Positions 17,523-27,392 of a DNA stretch of 64,000 nucleotides are shown here, one piece after another. A model generated the notes under the pieces. It searched no databases, was not told the origin of the DNA, and worked only from the letters and a program-made list of their open reading frames with translations. Position numbers and translations under genes: made by a program. The DNA comes from CADEFX01 sp963806735. Its GTDB lineage: Bacteria; Pseudomonadota; Alphaproteobacteria; Rhizobiales; Hyphomicrobiaceae. Each line of letters opens with the position of its first letter. The first letter of the stretch is position 1. The stretch is taken from assembly GCA_963806735.1 (NCBI GenBank), contig CAWEBE010000076.1, positions 1 through 64,000 of the forward strand. Direction: 5' to 3'.

Positions 17523-18443
17523 TTAGGCGCGGTCCTTCATGAGGTCTGCGCCGACATCGCGCACGAGCGCCCGGAACCACGTCAATCCGGGCTCCTGGTG
17601 CGTGCTCGGATGCCAGGACATGAGAATGCGGATCGGCTCGAATTTGAACGGCGGGGCCATCAGACTGACCTTGACCTCGCGCATGTATTGCTGAGCTGCG
17701 GCGCGTGGCACCGTTGCAATCAACTGGGTGTTCTCGACAGCAAGAACTGCCGATCCGAAATAGGGAACGCGCAGACCGATGCGCCTTCGATGGCCGGCAG
17801 CTGTGAGTTGCTCATCCACGATCGTGCGCTCGCCGCTCATGACCGTCACCATGATGTGCGGGTAGGACAGGTAGTTCTTCATAGTCATGCGCTGCCGGGT
17901 CAGCGGGTGATCCGCCGCCATCACGCAGACCATGTCGCTGCGCAGTACCTCTTCGGCATGCAGGATCGGCGACAGACGGTTGGGCCGCAGCACCGCATCG
18001 ATCCTGCCCCGCCCGACATCGTCGAAAGCGGTCTCGTGCCAGGGAATGATGTCGAGCGTGGTGCGCGGCGCCGACTTGCTCAGGCGTCTGGCGAGCCGCG
18101 GAGCGAACAAGCGGGACAGGTAGTCAGGACAGCATAGCCGGAAGCGGTCTTCGGCGACGGCCGGATCGAACGTCTCACCGCGCAGGAGCGCGTCGATGCG
18201 CGGCAATACCTGTTGAAGCTCGTCCTGCAACTGTCGCGCACGCGCCGTGAGGGCATAGCCCTGCCGCGTGCGGACTAGAAGCTGATCACCAAAAGCTCCA
18301 CGCAGCCGCTGGAGCACGCGGCTCATGGCAGGCTGGCTCAAATGATGGCGCGCTGCGGCCTTGGAGATGCTGCGCTCTTCCAAGAGCACGGCCAGGGCCG
18401 GCAGGAGGTTGAGGTCCGACTTTCGAATATGCGCTAGGTGCAT
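17523..18443 (-). CDS. LysR-family transcriptional regulator
   Basis: A 306-residue regulator. The N-terminal winged helix is clear (SDLNLLPALAVLLEERSISK, AAARHHLSQPAMSRVLQRLR, then GDQLLVRTRQGYALTARA), followed by a periplasmic-binding-like effector domain. Overall it resembles the NodD/SyrM-like branch, which begins with DLNLL. The ATG at 18443 overlaps a perfect 12-base inverted repeat (18421-18451), a likely autoregulatory site. The divergent genes from 18519 (small membrane protein, TauE/SafE permease) are its probable targets. Confidence 0.93.
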   Translation of the reverse strand: MHLAHIRKSDLNLLPALAVLLEERSISKAAARHHLSQPAMSRVLQRLRGAFGDQLLVRTRQGYALTARARQLQDELQQVLPRIDALLRGETFDPAVAEDRFRLCCPDYLSRLFAPRLARRLSKSAPRTTLDIIPWHETAFDDVGRGRIDAVLRPNRLSPILHAEEVLRSDMVCVMAADHPLTRQRMTMKNYLSYPHIMVTVMSGERTIVDEQLTAAGHRRRIGLRVPYFGSAVLAVENTQLIATVPRAAAQQYMREVKVSLMAPPFKFEPIRILMSWHPSTHQEPGLTWFRALVRDVGADLMKDRA

Positions 18444-18451
18444 ATTCGAAA
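18421..18451. promoter_or_regulatory. Perfect inverted repeat over the LysR start codon
   Basis: TTTCGAATATGC (18421-18432) and GCATATTCGAAA (18440-18451) are perfect inverted copies with a seven-base spacer. The palindrome covers the LysR start codon (18443-18441) and lies 68 bases before the divergent gene, as expected for a LysR autoregulatory operator. Binding is inferred. Confidence 0.6.
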
Positions 18452-18518
18452 TCTAACATCTGCATTCGACGCATCCAAGTGGGATTGATACGCATCGTCC
18501 GTCAACGGGAGATCGACG

Positions 18519-18785
18519 ATGCCCATCGGTAAAGACATTCGGAAGGCTATCGAGCTGCGGGCCGGCCGGAGCTCGCTCAGTGGGCTCGGGTTTGCCGCGC
18601 TACCACTGCTTGGCCTGGCGTTGCTGGCTCAGTTCGCATCAACCGATCAGGCGCTCTGGGCGTCCTCTGCGCTCTATGCGGGACTGGCGGCAGCGGGCCC
18701 CAGAACGGCGACGTTTCTCAAGGTCTGCGAGGTGTTTGCCGCGTCGACGCTCTGCGCGCTCGCCCTCGTGAACACAGGCGTCTAG
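18519..18785 (+). CDS. Small two-helix membrane protein
   Basis: An 88-residue protein with two or three hydrophobic stretches (LGFAALPLLGLALLAQFA, WASSALYAGLAAAGP, VFAASTLCALALVNTGV). ACGGGAGA stands just upstream of the ATG. It is divergent from the LysR gene and ends nine bases before the TauE/SafE gene, so it is probably the first gene of that operon. I do not recognise the family. Confidence 0.7.
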   Translation: MPIGKDIRKAIELRAGRSSLSGLGFAALPLLGLALLAQFASTDQALWASSALYAGLAAAGPRTATFLKVCEVFAASTLCALALVNTGV

Positions 18786-18794
18786 GAGGCCGAG

Positions 18795-19556
18795 ATGATC
18801 ACTCTGACGATGGCCGCCGCGCTCGGCGCTTCGATTTTAAGCACTGCCTTCATCTCGGGAATATTCGGCATGGCCGGTGGCATGATCCTGATGGGGATCT
18901 TGCTGGCCATGATGCCGGTGGCTGCCGCCATGGTGCTCCACGGCGTAACGCAGATGGCCTCGAATGGCTGGCGCGCCTGGCTGTGGAGAAGCGAGATCGT
19001 CTGGACCGCGGTCGCCTGGTACGCCGCGGGCTCCGTGATCGCGGCGCTCGCCTTTTTCGCCGTGCAGTTTGCGCCGAGCAAGCCGGTCACACTCATTGCG
19101 TTGGGCTTGCTGTCCTTCGCCGGGCTCCTGATGCCCGACCGCCTGGCACCGAGCATTCTGCGGCGTGGCGACGCCGTGGCGTGCGGGACGCTCTGCACAT
19201 CCCTGCAGTTCGTCGCCGGCGTCTCCGGGCCGATCTTCGATGTGTTCTTCGTCAGGTCCGAGATGGGCCGGAAGCAGATCGTTGCGACTAAGGCCACCAT
19301 TCAGACCCTGGGACATTTCCTGAAGGTTGCCTATTTCGGCCAGTTGCTGACCGCAGGTGCATCGGAAGTTGCTCCACTGGCAGTCGCCCTTGCCATCATC
19401 CTCGCGGTCTGCGGCACGCAGCTTTCACGCACGGTGCTCGACGCCATCAGCGATGCCCAGTTCAGACGCTGGACGCGCAGCCTGATCGCGGTCATCGCCT
19501 CCTTCTATCTCGTGCATGGTGCGGTGCTGCTGGTGACGGACGCCGGGCTGACCTGA
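18795..19556 (+). CDS. TauE/SafE family anion permease
   Basis: A 253-residue inner-membrane protein with about eight helices in two repeats, typical of the TauE/SafE (TSUP) family that exports sulfite, sulfoacetate or similar anions. Characteristic are the opening helix with GIFGMAGGMILMGILLAMM and the second-half FVAGVSGPIFDVFFV followed by ATKATIQTLGHFLKVAYFG. A strong AGGAGG lies seven bases before the ATG at 18795. Its position downstream of a divergent LysR gene suggests control by that regulator. The substrate cannot be told from the sequence. Confidence 0.9.
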   Translation: MITLTMAAALGASILSTAFISGIFGMAGGMILMGILLAMMPVAAAMVLHGVTQMASNGWRAWLWRSEIVWTAVAWYAAGSVIAALAFFAVQFAPSKPVTLIALGLLSFAGLLMPDRLAPSILRRGDAVACGTLCTSLQFVAGVSGPIFDVFFVRSEMGRKQIVATKATIQTLGHFLKVAYFGQLLTAGASEVAPLAVALAIILAVCGTQLSRTVLDAISDAQFRRWTRSLIAVIASFYLVHGAVLLVTDAGLT

Positions 19557-19590
19557 TGCCGATACGAGCTGACCGATGCTGATGGTCGAA

Positions 19591-19638
19591 GCGGAAATCA
19601 GACTTCTCTCAAGGACAATTCATACGGGCCTCACAGCG
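19591..19638 (+). repeat. 48-base repeat, copy B
   Basis: Matches copy C (20141-20189) at 42 of 48 positions without gaps. It lies 92 bases before the start of the gene at 19731. Confidence 0.75.
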
Positions 19639-19730
19639 GAACAGGCGACCAGTTGGCAAACGTGACGCCAAGGCAATCGCCGATGAACAACAATTCCAAC
19701 GCTACATCCCAGAAAACAGGAGCCAAGACC

Positions 19731-20192
19731 ATGACCCTGAGATCACGACAAATCGTGCTTCGCGCCAATGCATTGTTTCTGCTCATCGCTGCATCGTGGG
19801 GCCTGTGCACGGACTTGGCCGGCGCCTTCCTTGGCGCGGGACCGGTGGCAAAGATCGTCGCGGCCGCGCCACACGCTGCCATCGGTCTGGTTGAAGCCCA
19901 TGGGCTGGCGATCATCGTGGGCTGCCTTCTCTGGAAGGCCCCATCGGCGCGGATATGGCACCTGACGGGCGCCACGGTCCACGTGCTGCTCGGGACTGCC
20001 AACCTCGTCTTTTGGCCCATGTTCGTGGCCGCCGACATGCTCCCGGTTGGATACGTCACCACGATGCTGCACGGACTGTTCGCGGCGCTGCAGCTGTCGG
20101 CCTTAAGAGCCGCGTCCGCCGAGCACGCGTCAGTGGCCCAAGCGGAAATCAATCCTCTCTCAAGGACAAATCAAACCGGCCTCACAGCGTGA
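19731..20192 (+). CDS. Small four-helix membrane protein of unknown function
   Basis: A 153-residue protein with four hydrophobic segments: ANALFLLIAASWGLCTDLAG, AAPHAAIGLVEAHGLAIIVG, LTGATVHVLLGTANLVFWP and GYVTTMLHGLFAALQLSAL. The chosen ATG at 19731 has CAGGAG ten bases upstream; another ATG at 19683 in frame would add a polar N-terminus. Its last 17 codons run through repeat copy C, so the C-terminus (AEINPLSRTNQTGLTA) comes from repeat sequence, suggesting that the original stop was lost or that the repeat was inserted. Function unknown. Confidence 0.7.
   Translation: MTLRSRQIVLRANALFLLIAASWGLCTDLAGAFLGAGPVAKIVAAAPHAAIGLVEAHGLAIIVGCLLWKAPSARIWHLTGATVHVLLGTANLVFWPMFVAADMLPVGYVTTMLHGLFAALQLSALRAASAEHASVAQAEINPLSRTNQTGLTA
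20141..20189 (+). repeat. 48-base repeat, copy C
   Basis: Third and best-preserved copy together with B. It covers the 3' end of the preceding membrane-protein gene and lies 87 bases before the start of the DUF1127 gene. Confidence 0.75.
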
Positions 20193-20276
20193 CGGGCGAA
20201 GGCCAGTCATTCTCCGGCTCAGTCAAATCCCAGGCTCATGCAACCCGCAACTCCAGATCAGCGACAGGAGCTTTCC

Positions 20277-20509
20277 ATGCAGAACATCGTCACACTTCCC
20301 GAAACCCAGTCCAGTCTCCACATACGGCAGTTCGTGTCCGAGTGCAGGCAGCACGCAGCGACCGCCTGGTCGCGCTACATGGCGTGAAAATGCGCCGCGC
20401 CGGCCTGCGCATCCTGCGCGCGCTCGACGATCGCATGCTGCAGGACATCGGACTGACACGCGGCGACATCGACGAGGCGGTGCGCAACCTGCGCCGGTCC
20501 GCGGACTAA
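20277..20509 (+). pseudogene. DUF1127 protein, frameshift between N- and C-terminal parts
   Basis: DUF1127 proteins are small, Arg-rich and linked in Agrobacterium and Rhodobacter relatives to RNA turnover and growth adaptation. The frame from ATG 20277 reads MQNIVTLPETQSSLHIRQFV and on to WSRYMA before TGA at 20385. The domain proper follows in another frame from ATG 20390: MRRAGLRILRALDDRMLQDI then GLTRGDIDEAV. One added base near 20381-20387 gives a single 77-residue protein that matches long DUF1127 forms. Alternatively the short upstream frame is a leader and a 39-residue DUF1127 protein is made from 20390, which is near the size of real short members. Both readings remain possible. Confidence 0.7.
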
Positions 20510-20564
20510 CTCTCTGATCGCAGGGCGACCGACGTCGCCTTTCCCAGCCCCCTTGAGGACAGCC

Positions 20565-21656
20565 ATGTCATCGGCACACAATTTTCTCATTCTCAGCCTC
20601 GCTCTGGCGGCAGCCGGATGCGGCGAGGCAGCATCCCACAAGCAGACTGCCGAGGTCCGGCCAGTCCGGACGATCGTGGTCGACCCGAAGCCCATTGCGA
20701 ACGACCGTAGCGCCGTGGGTGAGATCAAGCCGCGCTACGAGAGCGATCTCGGCTTCCGCATCGGGGGCAAGATCACGCAGCGCATGGTGGACGTGGGCGC
20801 GACGGTCAAGGCGGGCGACCTCCTGGCGCGGCTCGATGACCAGGACTACCGCAACAAGGCAGCGTCGGCGGAGACCGACATCGCGGCGGCACGGGCGGTG
20901 CTGATCGAGGCGCAGGGCGCGGAAGGCCGGCTGCGGCATCTGCTCGAGAACGGCAATACGACGCGCGCCAACTACGACGTTGCACTCAAGAACCTGCGCT
21001 CTGCCGAGGCCAAGCTGGAAGCCGCCAAGGCGGCTATGAAGCTCGCCAACGACCAGGTCAACTACTGCGCGCTGCGGGCCGACTTCGACGGTATCGTCAC
21101 GGCAGTCGGTGCCGAATCCGGGCAGGTCGTCAATGTCGGCCAGATGGTGGTCCGGCTTGCGAAGCCGAACGACAAGGACGCCGTTTTCGCGATTGCGGAG
21201 TTGGCGTTCGCCGACAAGAGGATCGACGGCGAGCGTCCGGAGATCCTGACGCGGCTGCTCAGCAATCCGGGCGTGACAGCCGAGGGCCAGGTGCGCGAGA
21301 TCTCGCCGGTGGCCGACGCCGCAACGCGAACATTTCTGGTCAAGGCGACTTTGAAGAGTCCCCCGGAGCAGATGCGTTTCGGTGGCAGCATTGTCGGCAG
21401 ATTGAAGTCCTCGACCACTCCCGTGGTCGTCCTGCCGGGTAGCGCCCTCTTCGACAAGAGCGGACAGGCTGCCGTCTGGGTGGTCGATCCGACCAACAAC
21501 ACGGTTTCCCTGAAGGCCGTTTCCATCGCGCGGTACGAGACCGACCGCGTGATCGTCAGCGGCGGCCTGGAGAAGGGCGAAATCGTCGTGACCGCCGGCG
21601 TCAACCGGCTCAGGGAAAATCAGCGGGTGCACTTGGCAGAGGGGCTTGCGCCATGA
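20565..21656 (+). CDS. RND efflux periplasmic adaptor (membrane fusion protein)
   Basis: A 363-residue adaptor that links an RND pump to an outer-membrane channel. The N-terminus is a lipoprotein signal (LSLALAAAGCGE), so it is likely lipid-anchored in the inner membrane. The order is barrel-sandwich half GFRIGGKITQRMVDVGATVK, GDLLARLDDQDY, a coiled-coil hairpin of about 80 residues rich in Ala/Glu/Lys, then LRADFDGIVTAVGAESGQVV and a beta-barrel. The ATG at 20565 has TTGAGGA upstream. Its stop overlaps the pump start (ATGA, 21653-21656). No outer-membrane factor gene is near. Confidence 0.92.
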   Translation: MSSAHNFLILSLALAAAGCGEAASHKQTAEVRPVRTIVVDPKPIANDRSAVGEIKPRYESDLGFRIGGKITQRMVDVGATVKAGDLLARLDDQDYRNKAASAETDIAAARAVLIEAQGAEGRLRHLLENGNTTRANYDVALKNLRSAEAKLEAAKAAMKLANDQVNYCALRADFDGIVTAVGAESGQVVNVGQMVVRLAKPNDKDAVFAIAELAFADKRIDGERPEILTRLLSNPGVTAEGQVREISPVADAATRTFLVKATLKSPPEQMRFGGSIVGRLKSSTTPVVVLPGSALFDKSGQAAVWVVDPTNNTVSLKAVSIARYETDRVIVSGGLEKGEIVVTAGVNRLRENQRVHLAEGLAP

Positions 21657-24600
21657 CCAGCTTCAACCTTTCCGACTGGGCCATTCGCAACAAAAGCTTT
21701 GTCGTCTATCTGATGCTCATCGCGGCTGTCGCGGGCGCGTGGGCCTACGGCAAGCTCGGCCGCGAGGAAGACCCGCCGTTCACCATCAAGACCATGGTGA
21801 TCAAAACGCTCTGGCAGGGTGCCACGGCGACCGAGACCTTGCAGCAGGTGACGGACCGGATCGAGAAGAAGCTCGAGGAGCTGCCGTATCTCGACTACGT
21901 GCGGAGCTATACCAAGCCCGGCGAGTTGGTGGTGTTCGTCAATCTGAAGGATACCGTCGATGCGAAGTCCGTGCCGGGCCTGTGGTATCAGGTGCGCAAG
22001 AAGGTTAGTGACATCGCGCACACGTTCCCGTCCGGGATCTCGGGTCCGTTTTGTAACGACGAGTTCGGGGATACCTATTCGCTGATCTATGCGCTGACGG
22101 CCGACGGCTTCACGCATAGGGAGCTGCGGGACCAGGCCGAGCGGATTCGGACAGAGCTGCTGCGCGTCCGCGACGTGGCCAAGGTCGATCTCGTCGGCGT
22201 GCAGGACGAGAAAATCTACCTCGAGTTCTCGACGCAGCAGGTCGCCGTGCTGGGCCTGGATGCCAACGCCCTGGTGCAGACGCTGCAGGCGCAAAACGCC
22301 GTCGTACCCAGTGGCACCGTCGATTTCGGGGCCGGAGAACATCATCATTCGTGTATCGGGTGCCTTCACCTCGGAGGACAGTCTCAGGGCGATCAACTTC
22401 CGCGCCAACAACCGGTTCTTCCGGCTCGGCGATATCGCGACCGTGAAGCGGGCCTATGCGGATCCCGCGCAGCCGTTGTTCCGGTTCAACGGCGAGCCGG
22501 CGATCGGGCTGGCTGTGTCGATTACTACGGGCGGCGATGTGTTGGCGCTCGGGCACAACATCAAGGAGCGGGCAACCGAGCTCGCGCGCACGCTTCCCGT
22601 TGGCATCGACATGCATCTCGTCGCGGACCAGCCGCATGTCGTCAAGGAGGCTGTTGGCGAGTTCACCAAGAGCCTTCTGGAGGCGATCGCCATCGTGCTG
22701 GCCGTGAGCTTCCTGGCGCTCGGCTGGCGGCCGGGGATCGTCGTCGCCATCGCCATTCCGCTCGTGCTGGCGATCACGTTCGTGCTGATGAAGCTGACCG
22801 GCATTTCGCTTCAGCGCATCTCGCTCGGCGCGCTGATCATTGCGCTCGGCCTGCTGGTCGACGACGCGATGATCGCCGTCGAGATGATGATCACCAAGAT
22901 GGAGGAAGGCTACGACAGGATCAAAGCCGCCACCTTCGCGTACACGTCCACCGCGTTTCCCATGCTTACCGGGACCCTGGTGACGATTGCGGGCTTCGTG
23001 CCGGTCGGCTTCGCCCAGAGCGGGGCCGGCGAGTACTGCTTCTCGCTGTTTGCCGTCGTGGGCATCGCCCTTGTGGTCTCATGGTTTGTGGCGGTGCTGT
23101 TCACGCCGCTCACCGGCGTGTTCATTCTACCGGAAAAGCTCAAGGGTCACGGCAAGCACGGCGGTGGCACATTCTCGCGCTGGTTCCACAAGCAACTGGA
23201 CCTGGCGCTGCGTCACAGCAAGGCGGTGCTGGCGGCGACGGCGGGTATCTTCGTGCTGTCGCTCGTGGGCATGCAGTTCGTGCAGCAGCAGTTCTTCCCG
23301 AAATCGGATCGGCCGGAGCTGCTGATTGACCTGACCTTGCCGCAAAGCGCCTCGCTGCAGGCGACGGAGGGTGTGGTCAAGCGCGTGGAAGCGTTGCTGA
23401 AGGCAGATCCCGATGTGGAGCACTGGAGCTTCTACATCGGCCAGGGTGCAATCAGGTTCTATCTTCCGCTGGATGCGCAGCTCGCGAACAATCACTTCGC
23501 TCAGGCGGTGGTCGTGACCAAAAGCCACAAGGTGCGCGAGCGCGTGCTGGCACGGCTGGAGCAGGCGTTTGCGAAGGACTTCGATGCCCTGATGGCGCGG
23601 GTAACGCCACTGGAGCTCGGACCTCCGGTCGGATGGCCGCTCAAGTTCCGGGTCACCGGCCTCAATACGGTCAAGACACGCGAGCTGGCGCATGCCTTCG
23701 CGCGCGTGCTCAACGACTGGAACGAGCCGACCAAGGTGGTCAAGATCGATGTCGACCAGGATCGGGCGCGGGCGTTGGGCATCAGTTCGCAGCAACTCGC
23801 CAACAACATCAATGCCATTCTGTCGGGGACGCGGATCGCGCAATTGCGTGACAGCACATACCTCATCGACATCGTCGCGCGGGCCATTCCGGGCGAGCGC
23901 GCCGAGTTCGAGACGCTGCGCAACCTGATGCTGCCGGTGCCGAACGGCCGGAGCGTGCCGCTCGGACAGGTGGCGCAACTCTCCTACGAGCTCGAGCCGC
24001 CGATGATCTGGCGACGGCAACGGCTGCCCACGGTGACGGTGCAGGCTGACGTGGCGCCAGGGATCGAGGCAACCACGGTTGTGAAACAGCTCGAGAAGGC
24101 AATCGCCGACTTCCGGGCCAAGCTTCCCGCCGGCTACAGCGTCGTGCTCGGTGGCGTGATCGAAGACAGCGCCAAGGCGCAGGCCAGCATCTTTGTGGTG
24201 TTTCCGCTGATGCTGTTCCTGATGGCCACCATTCTCATGGTGCAGCTGATGAGCTTCCAGCGGCTGTTCCTTGTCCTGCTGACGGCACCGCTGGCGTTGA
24301 TCGGGGTGGCCGGCGCACTGCTCATCTCGCGGGCGCCGATGGGCTTCGTGGCGATCCTCGGCGTTATCTCGCTGATCGGCATGGTGATCCGCAACTCGGT
24401 GATCCTGATCTCGCAGATCGACGAGCACATCGCCGCTGGGGAGGATCCCTGGTCGGCCGTCATCAGCGCGACCGAGCACCGGCTGCGGCCGATCCTGCTC
24501 ACGGCCGCCGCCGCCATCCTGGGTATGATCCCGATCGCGCCGAGCGTGTTCTGGGGTCCGATGGCCTACGCGGTGATGGGCGGGTTGGTCGTCGCCACGC

Positions 24601-24719
24601 TGCTGACGCTGGTGTTCCTGCCGGCGCTGTACGTGACCTGGTTTCGGATTGCGCCAGAGCCGTCGCGGGCCGCCGACACGTCCGACGCGCTTTCAGTCTC
24701 GGCACACGCAACAGCCTAA
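21653..24719 (+). pseudogene. RND efflux pump permease (AcrB-type), one-base frameshift
   Basis: A proton-driven exporter of the hydrophobe/amphiphile RND family. Frame one runs from the ATG at 21653 to VPSGTVDFG; the rest continues in a second frame as PENIIIRVSGAFTSED through to 24719. Removing one G from the GGGG at 22328-22331 gives a continuous 1021-residue protein, exactly the family size. The proton-relay Asp pair is present in ALGLLVDDAMIAVEMM, and the second half has the usual MAILGVISLIGMVIRN-like TM10-11 region (GFVAILGVISLIGMVIRNS). Everything beyond the indel is well conserved, so the break is very recent or a sequence error. It is co-transcribed with the adaptor. Confidence 0.88.
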
Positions 24720-24751
24720 AGTAATCTAATGACGAGAGAGGAGAATTGATC

Positions 24752-26454
24752 ATGACTGATGCGGCAAGCGCTACAATGTCCGATGCTCACGCGACGACCG
24801 ACGTCGACGTGCTCATCGTTGGTGCAGGTCCAACCGGACTGATGCTCGCCAATCACCTCGCGCGGCGCGGTGTGAAGCTCCTGATCGTCGACCGGCATTC
24901 CGGACCGGCACAGCAGTCGAGAGCCATGGCCGTGCAGGCGCGCACACTCGAGATCTATTCGAAAATGGGCATCATCGATGAGGCGCTTGCTCTCGGTGCG
25001 AAAGGCGCTGCCGCCAATATGTGGGCGAACGGTCGATGGACAGCCCGCATACCTATTGGCGACATAGGCCAGAGCATGAGCCCCTTCCCCTACATTCTCA
25101 TGTTGGGCCAGGACGACAACGAACGGATCATGGGAGACAAGCTGCGTGACTATGGCGTAGCCGTGCAGTGGAATACGGAGCTGATCTCTTTCGAGCAGCA
25201 CCCTGGTCACGTCGATGCCGTCCTGAAGCAACATGACGGCACCACACGCACGATCAGAGCGTCGTGGGTCGCGGGCTGTGACGGCTCGCGCAGTCCCGTG
25301 CGCGAGATGAGCGGCATCGGCTTTCCCGGGGCGCCCTACGAGCACACGTTCTTCGTCGCCGATACCGAGGCGACGGGCCCCATGAAGCCCGGTGAGCTCA
25401 ATGTGTATCTCTGGGCCGATGGCTTCCATCTGTTCTTCCCCATGCGGGGAAAAGACCGTTGGAGAGTTATCGGCATCCTCCCTGCGCACCTGCGTCAGAA
25501 GGAGGGCCTGACTTTCGAGGAAGTCGTTCCCCAAATCCGCAAGGAAGCGGGGACCGCTTTGAGCTCCATGAATGCAGTTGGTTCTCGACCTACCACATCC
25601 ATCACCGGGCTGCTGAGCGCTTCCGCGACCGCCGCTGTTTTCTCCTTGGCGATGCCGCACATATCCACAGCCCGGCAGGTGCCCAGGGCATGAACACAGG
25701 GCTGCAGGATGCCTACAACCTCGCGTGGAAACTTGCGCTGGTGGTGCAAGGCCGCGTCGGTCCCGCGCTACTCGACACTTACGAGCAGGAGCGCATTCCC
25801 GTTGCGCAGCGGCTGCTGCAAACCACCGACCGCGCATTCCAGCTCATTGTCTCCGACGGTTGGTTCGGAGCGCTATTCCGCACGAAGATCATGGCCAGAG
25901 TTGCGGCGATCGCCATGCGCTTCGAACCGGTCAGGAGCCTTGCCTTTCGCACTATCTCCCAGATCGGTATTCGCTATCCAACGAGCTCGCTGTCGCAAAC
26001 GCTCAAGGGGCTGCCCAAAGGAGCACCTGTCGCTGGCGACCGCTTCCCGTGGTTGCGCCTCAGGCTCGAGGCGAACGGCCCAGTCGAGGACCTGTTCCAG
26101 AAACTTGACGATACGCATTTCAGCCTGGTCGTCGTCGGACAATCTCCAATCTCCGGGGGCACGCTGGGGAGACTAGGCGATCTACTGCGGACCAACGCTG
26201 TACCTATGGATGTGGTCAACGCTGGAGAGTTGGCGCGCGCGAAGGTTCCCAATCCCTCCTTCTATCTCCTGCGCCCCGATGGGCATGTCGGCCTTTGTGG
26301 CGAGCGGTTGGAGGCTTCTGCGATCAAGCGCTACATCTCCGAACGGCTGCATCTCAACGTCGATGCACACGGGTTGGGACAGCAGAAGTGCAGATTGAGC
26401 GGCCCCACACCAGCACCGCTTACCATTGATGGTTCCGAGCCGATCACTGCGTAA
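24752..26454 (+). pseudogene. FAD-dependent aromatic hydroxylase (PheA/TfdB/MhpA type), one-base frameshift
   Basis: Class A flavoprotein monooxygenases hydroxylate phenolic rings with NAD(P)H and O2. FAD-binding VLIVGAGPTGLMLANHL is near residue 19, the DG motif appears as VAGCDGSRSPVRE, and the second FAD motif FLLGDAAHIHSPAGAQGMN lies in the other frame. Adding one base near 25556-25566 joins TALS to LHECSWFSTYHIHHR and gives 567 residues, normal for phenol hydroxylases with a C-terminal thioredoxin-like domain (VGLCGERLEAS region). The ATG at 24752 has GAGGAGA upstream. It follows the RND pump by 32 bases, which suggests a link between handling and export of an aromatic compound. Confidence 0.85.
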
Positions 26455-26505
26455 CTTCGCTGATCCGTTCGGGGGAGAGGTGCAGCCCTAGACGTCGAGA
26501 TTTGA

Positions 26506-27050
26506 ACTGCCTGGATTGCTACGCTCGATGCTCTGAAGCGCGCCGACGAGGCTCAGGCCCTTCGGATGACGATGTTTCAGGCTCACCTCAGCCCCAGGCA
26601 TTTGCGGGAATATCTCAAGCGTTTGCCCGACTTCGAAGACGTCGAAGCAGAGGCCCAGGCGCTCGACGTTGTGGCTGGACACTCGGACGCGCATGCTGCG
26701 CTGGCCTTCCTGGTGCAGTGGCCGGTCCACGAACGGGCTGCGCGAATGGTTTGCTCGCGCATCAAGGAAATCGATGGTGATCGCTACGAGCTGCTCGACC
26801 CTGCTGCCTCCGCTCTTGAAGGCAAGCACGCACTGCCGCGGTCCTGCTGCGTCGAGCGCTGATCGAATTCACACTGCAGAAAAGGCGCGCTACATGCTAC
26901 AAGCATGCCGCCCGCCATGTCCGGGAGATCGACAGCCTCCAATCGTAGATTAAGGACTGCGCGGGCTTCGAGTCCCACGAGCTATTCATGGCCCGTCTTC
27001 TGAGAACTCATCCGCGGAAGACAGGTTTTTGGCCCCTTCTGCAGGAGTGA
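26506..27050 (+). pseudogene. DUF6880 family protein, 3' remnant
   Basis: The frame DALKRADEAQALRMTMFQ, LSPRHLREYLKRLPDFEDVE, then HERAARMVCSRIKEIDGD matches the C-terminal half of DUF6880 proteins, a cytoplasmic alphaproteobacterial family of unknown function. It then shifts near 26835 to another frame (AVLLRRALIEFTLQKRRAT, CYKHAARHVREIDSLQS), hits an internal TAG at 26946, and continues IKDCAGFESHELFMARL to a TGA at 27048. The N-terminal half is missing; a stop precedes the homology at 26503. With truncation, a frameshift and a nonsense codon, this is a true dead gene. Confidence 0.75.
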
Positions 27051-27392
27051 CCATACTGGTGCTTGGGGCACTACCTGTCCCCTTATGCTCACACCGAATT
27101 CTTCGCGCTCTTTGACCCGATCCGGAAATCACTCGAACGCGGCTTCAGCCCGAACCCATCTACAGTCACCGCAGAAAGCAGAAGAAGCCGCCACCGCTCG
27201 ACTGTGGAGCCAACTCATCACGGCGCTGGCCCATTGCTCAATGCCGTTAATGGAGCTGCGCGAGCGCTGCCACTCTGCACGAGCAGGATCCGCGTGGCGT
27301 TTCAGCGTATGGAGAGAGTACGATCGACTTCCCGTACTGGGGCGGACGTTGGTCGACTGGATGACCCATGATCGTATCGAGGGCTGAATACC
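27051..27392 (+). other. Region with one unassigned reading frame
   Basis: A 100-codon frame (27085-27387) ends six bases before the drug-exporter start. Its end WREYDRLPVLGRTLVDWM looks protein-like, but no family is recognised and the first half is low-quality. It may be a remnant. No other feature is seen. Confidence 0.3.

Noticed and set aside
20568..21632. 354-codon minus-strand frame opposite the adaptor gene
   Set aside because: Shadow of the adaptor coding strand; no domain and no ribosome-binding site.
23127..24479. 450-codon open frame on the minus strand opposite the RND pump gene
   Set aside because: It is the antiparallel reading of a high-GC, well-conserved gene; it is rich in Arg, His and Gln and resembles no protein.
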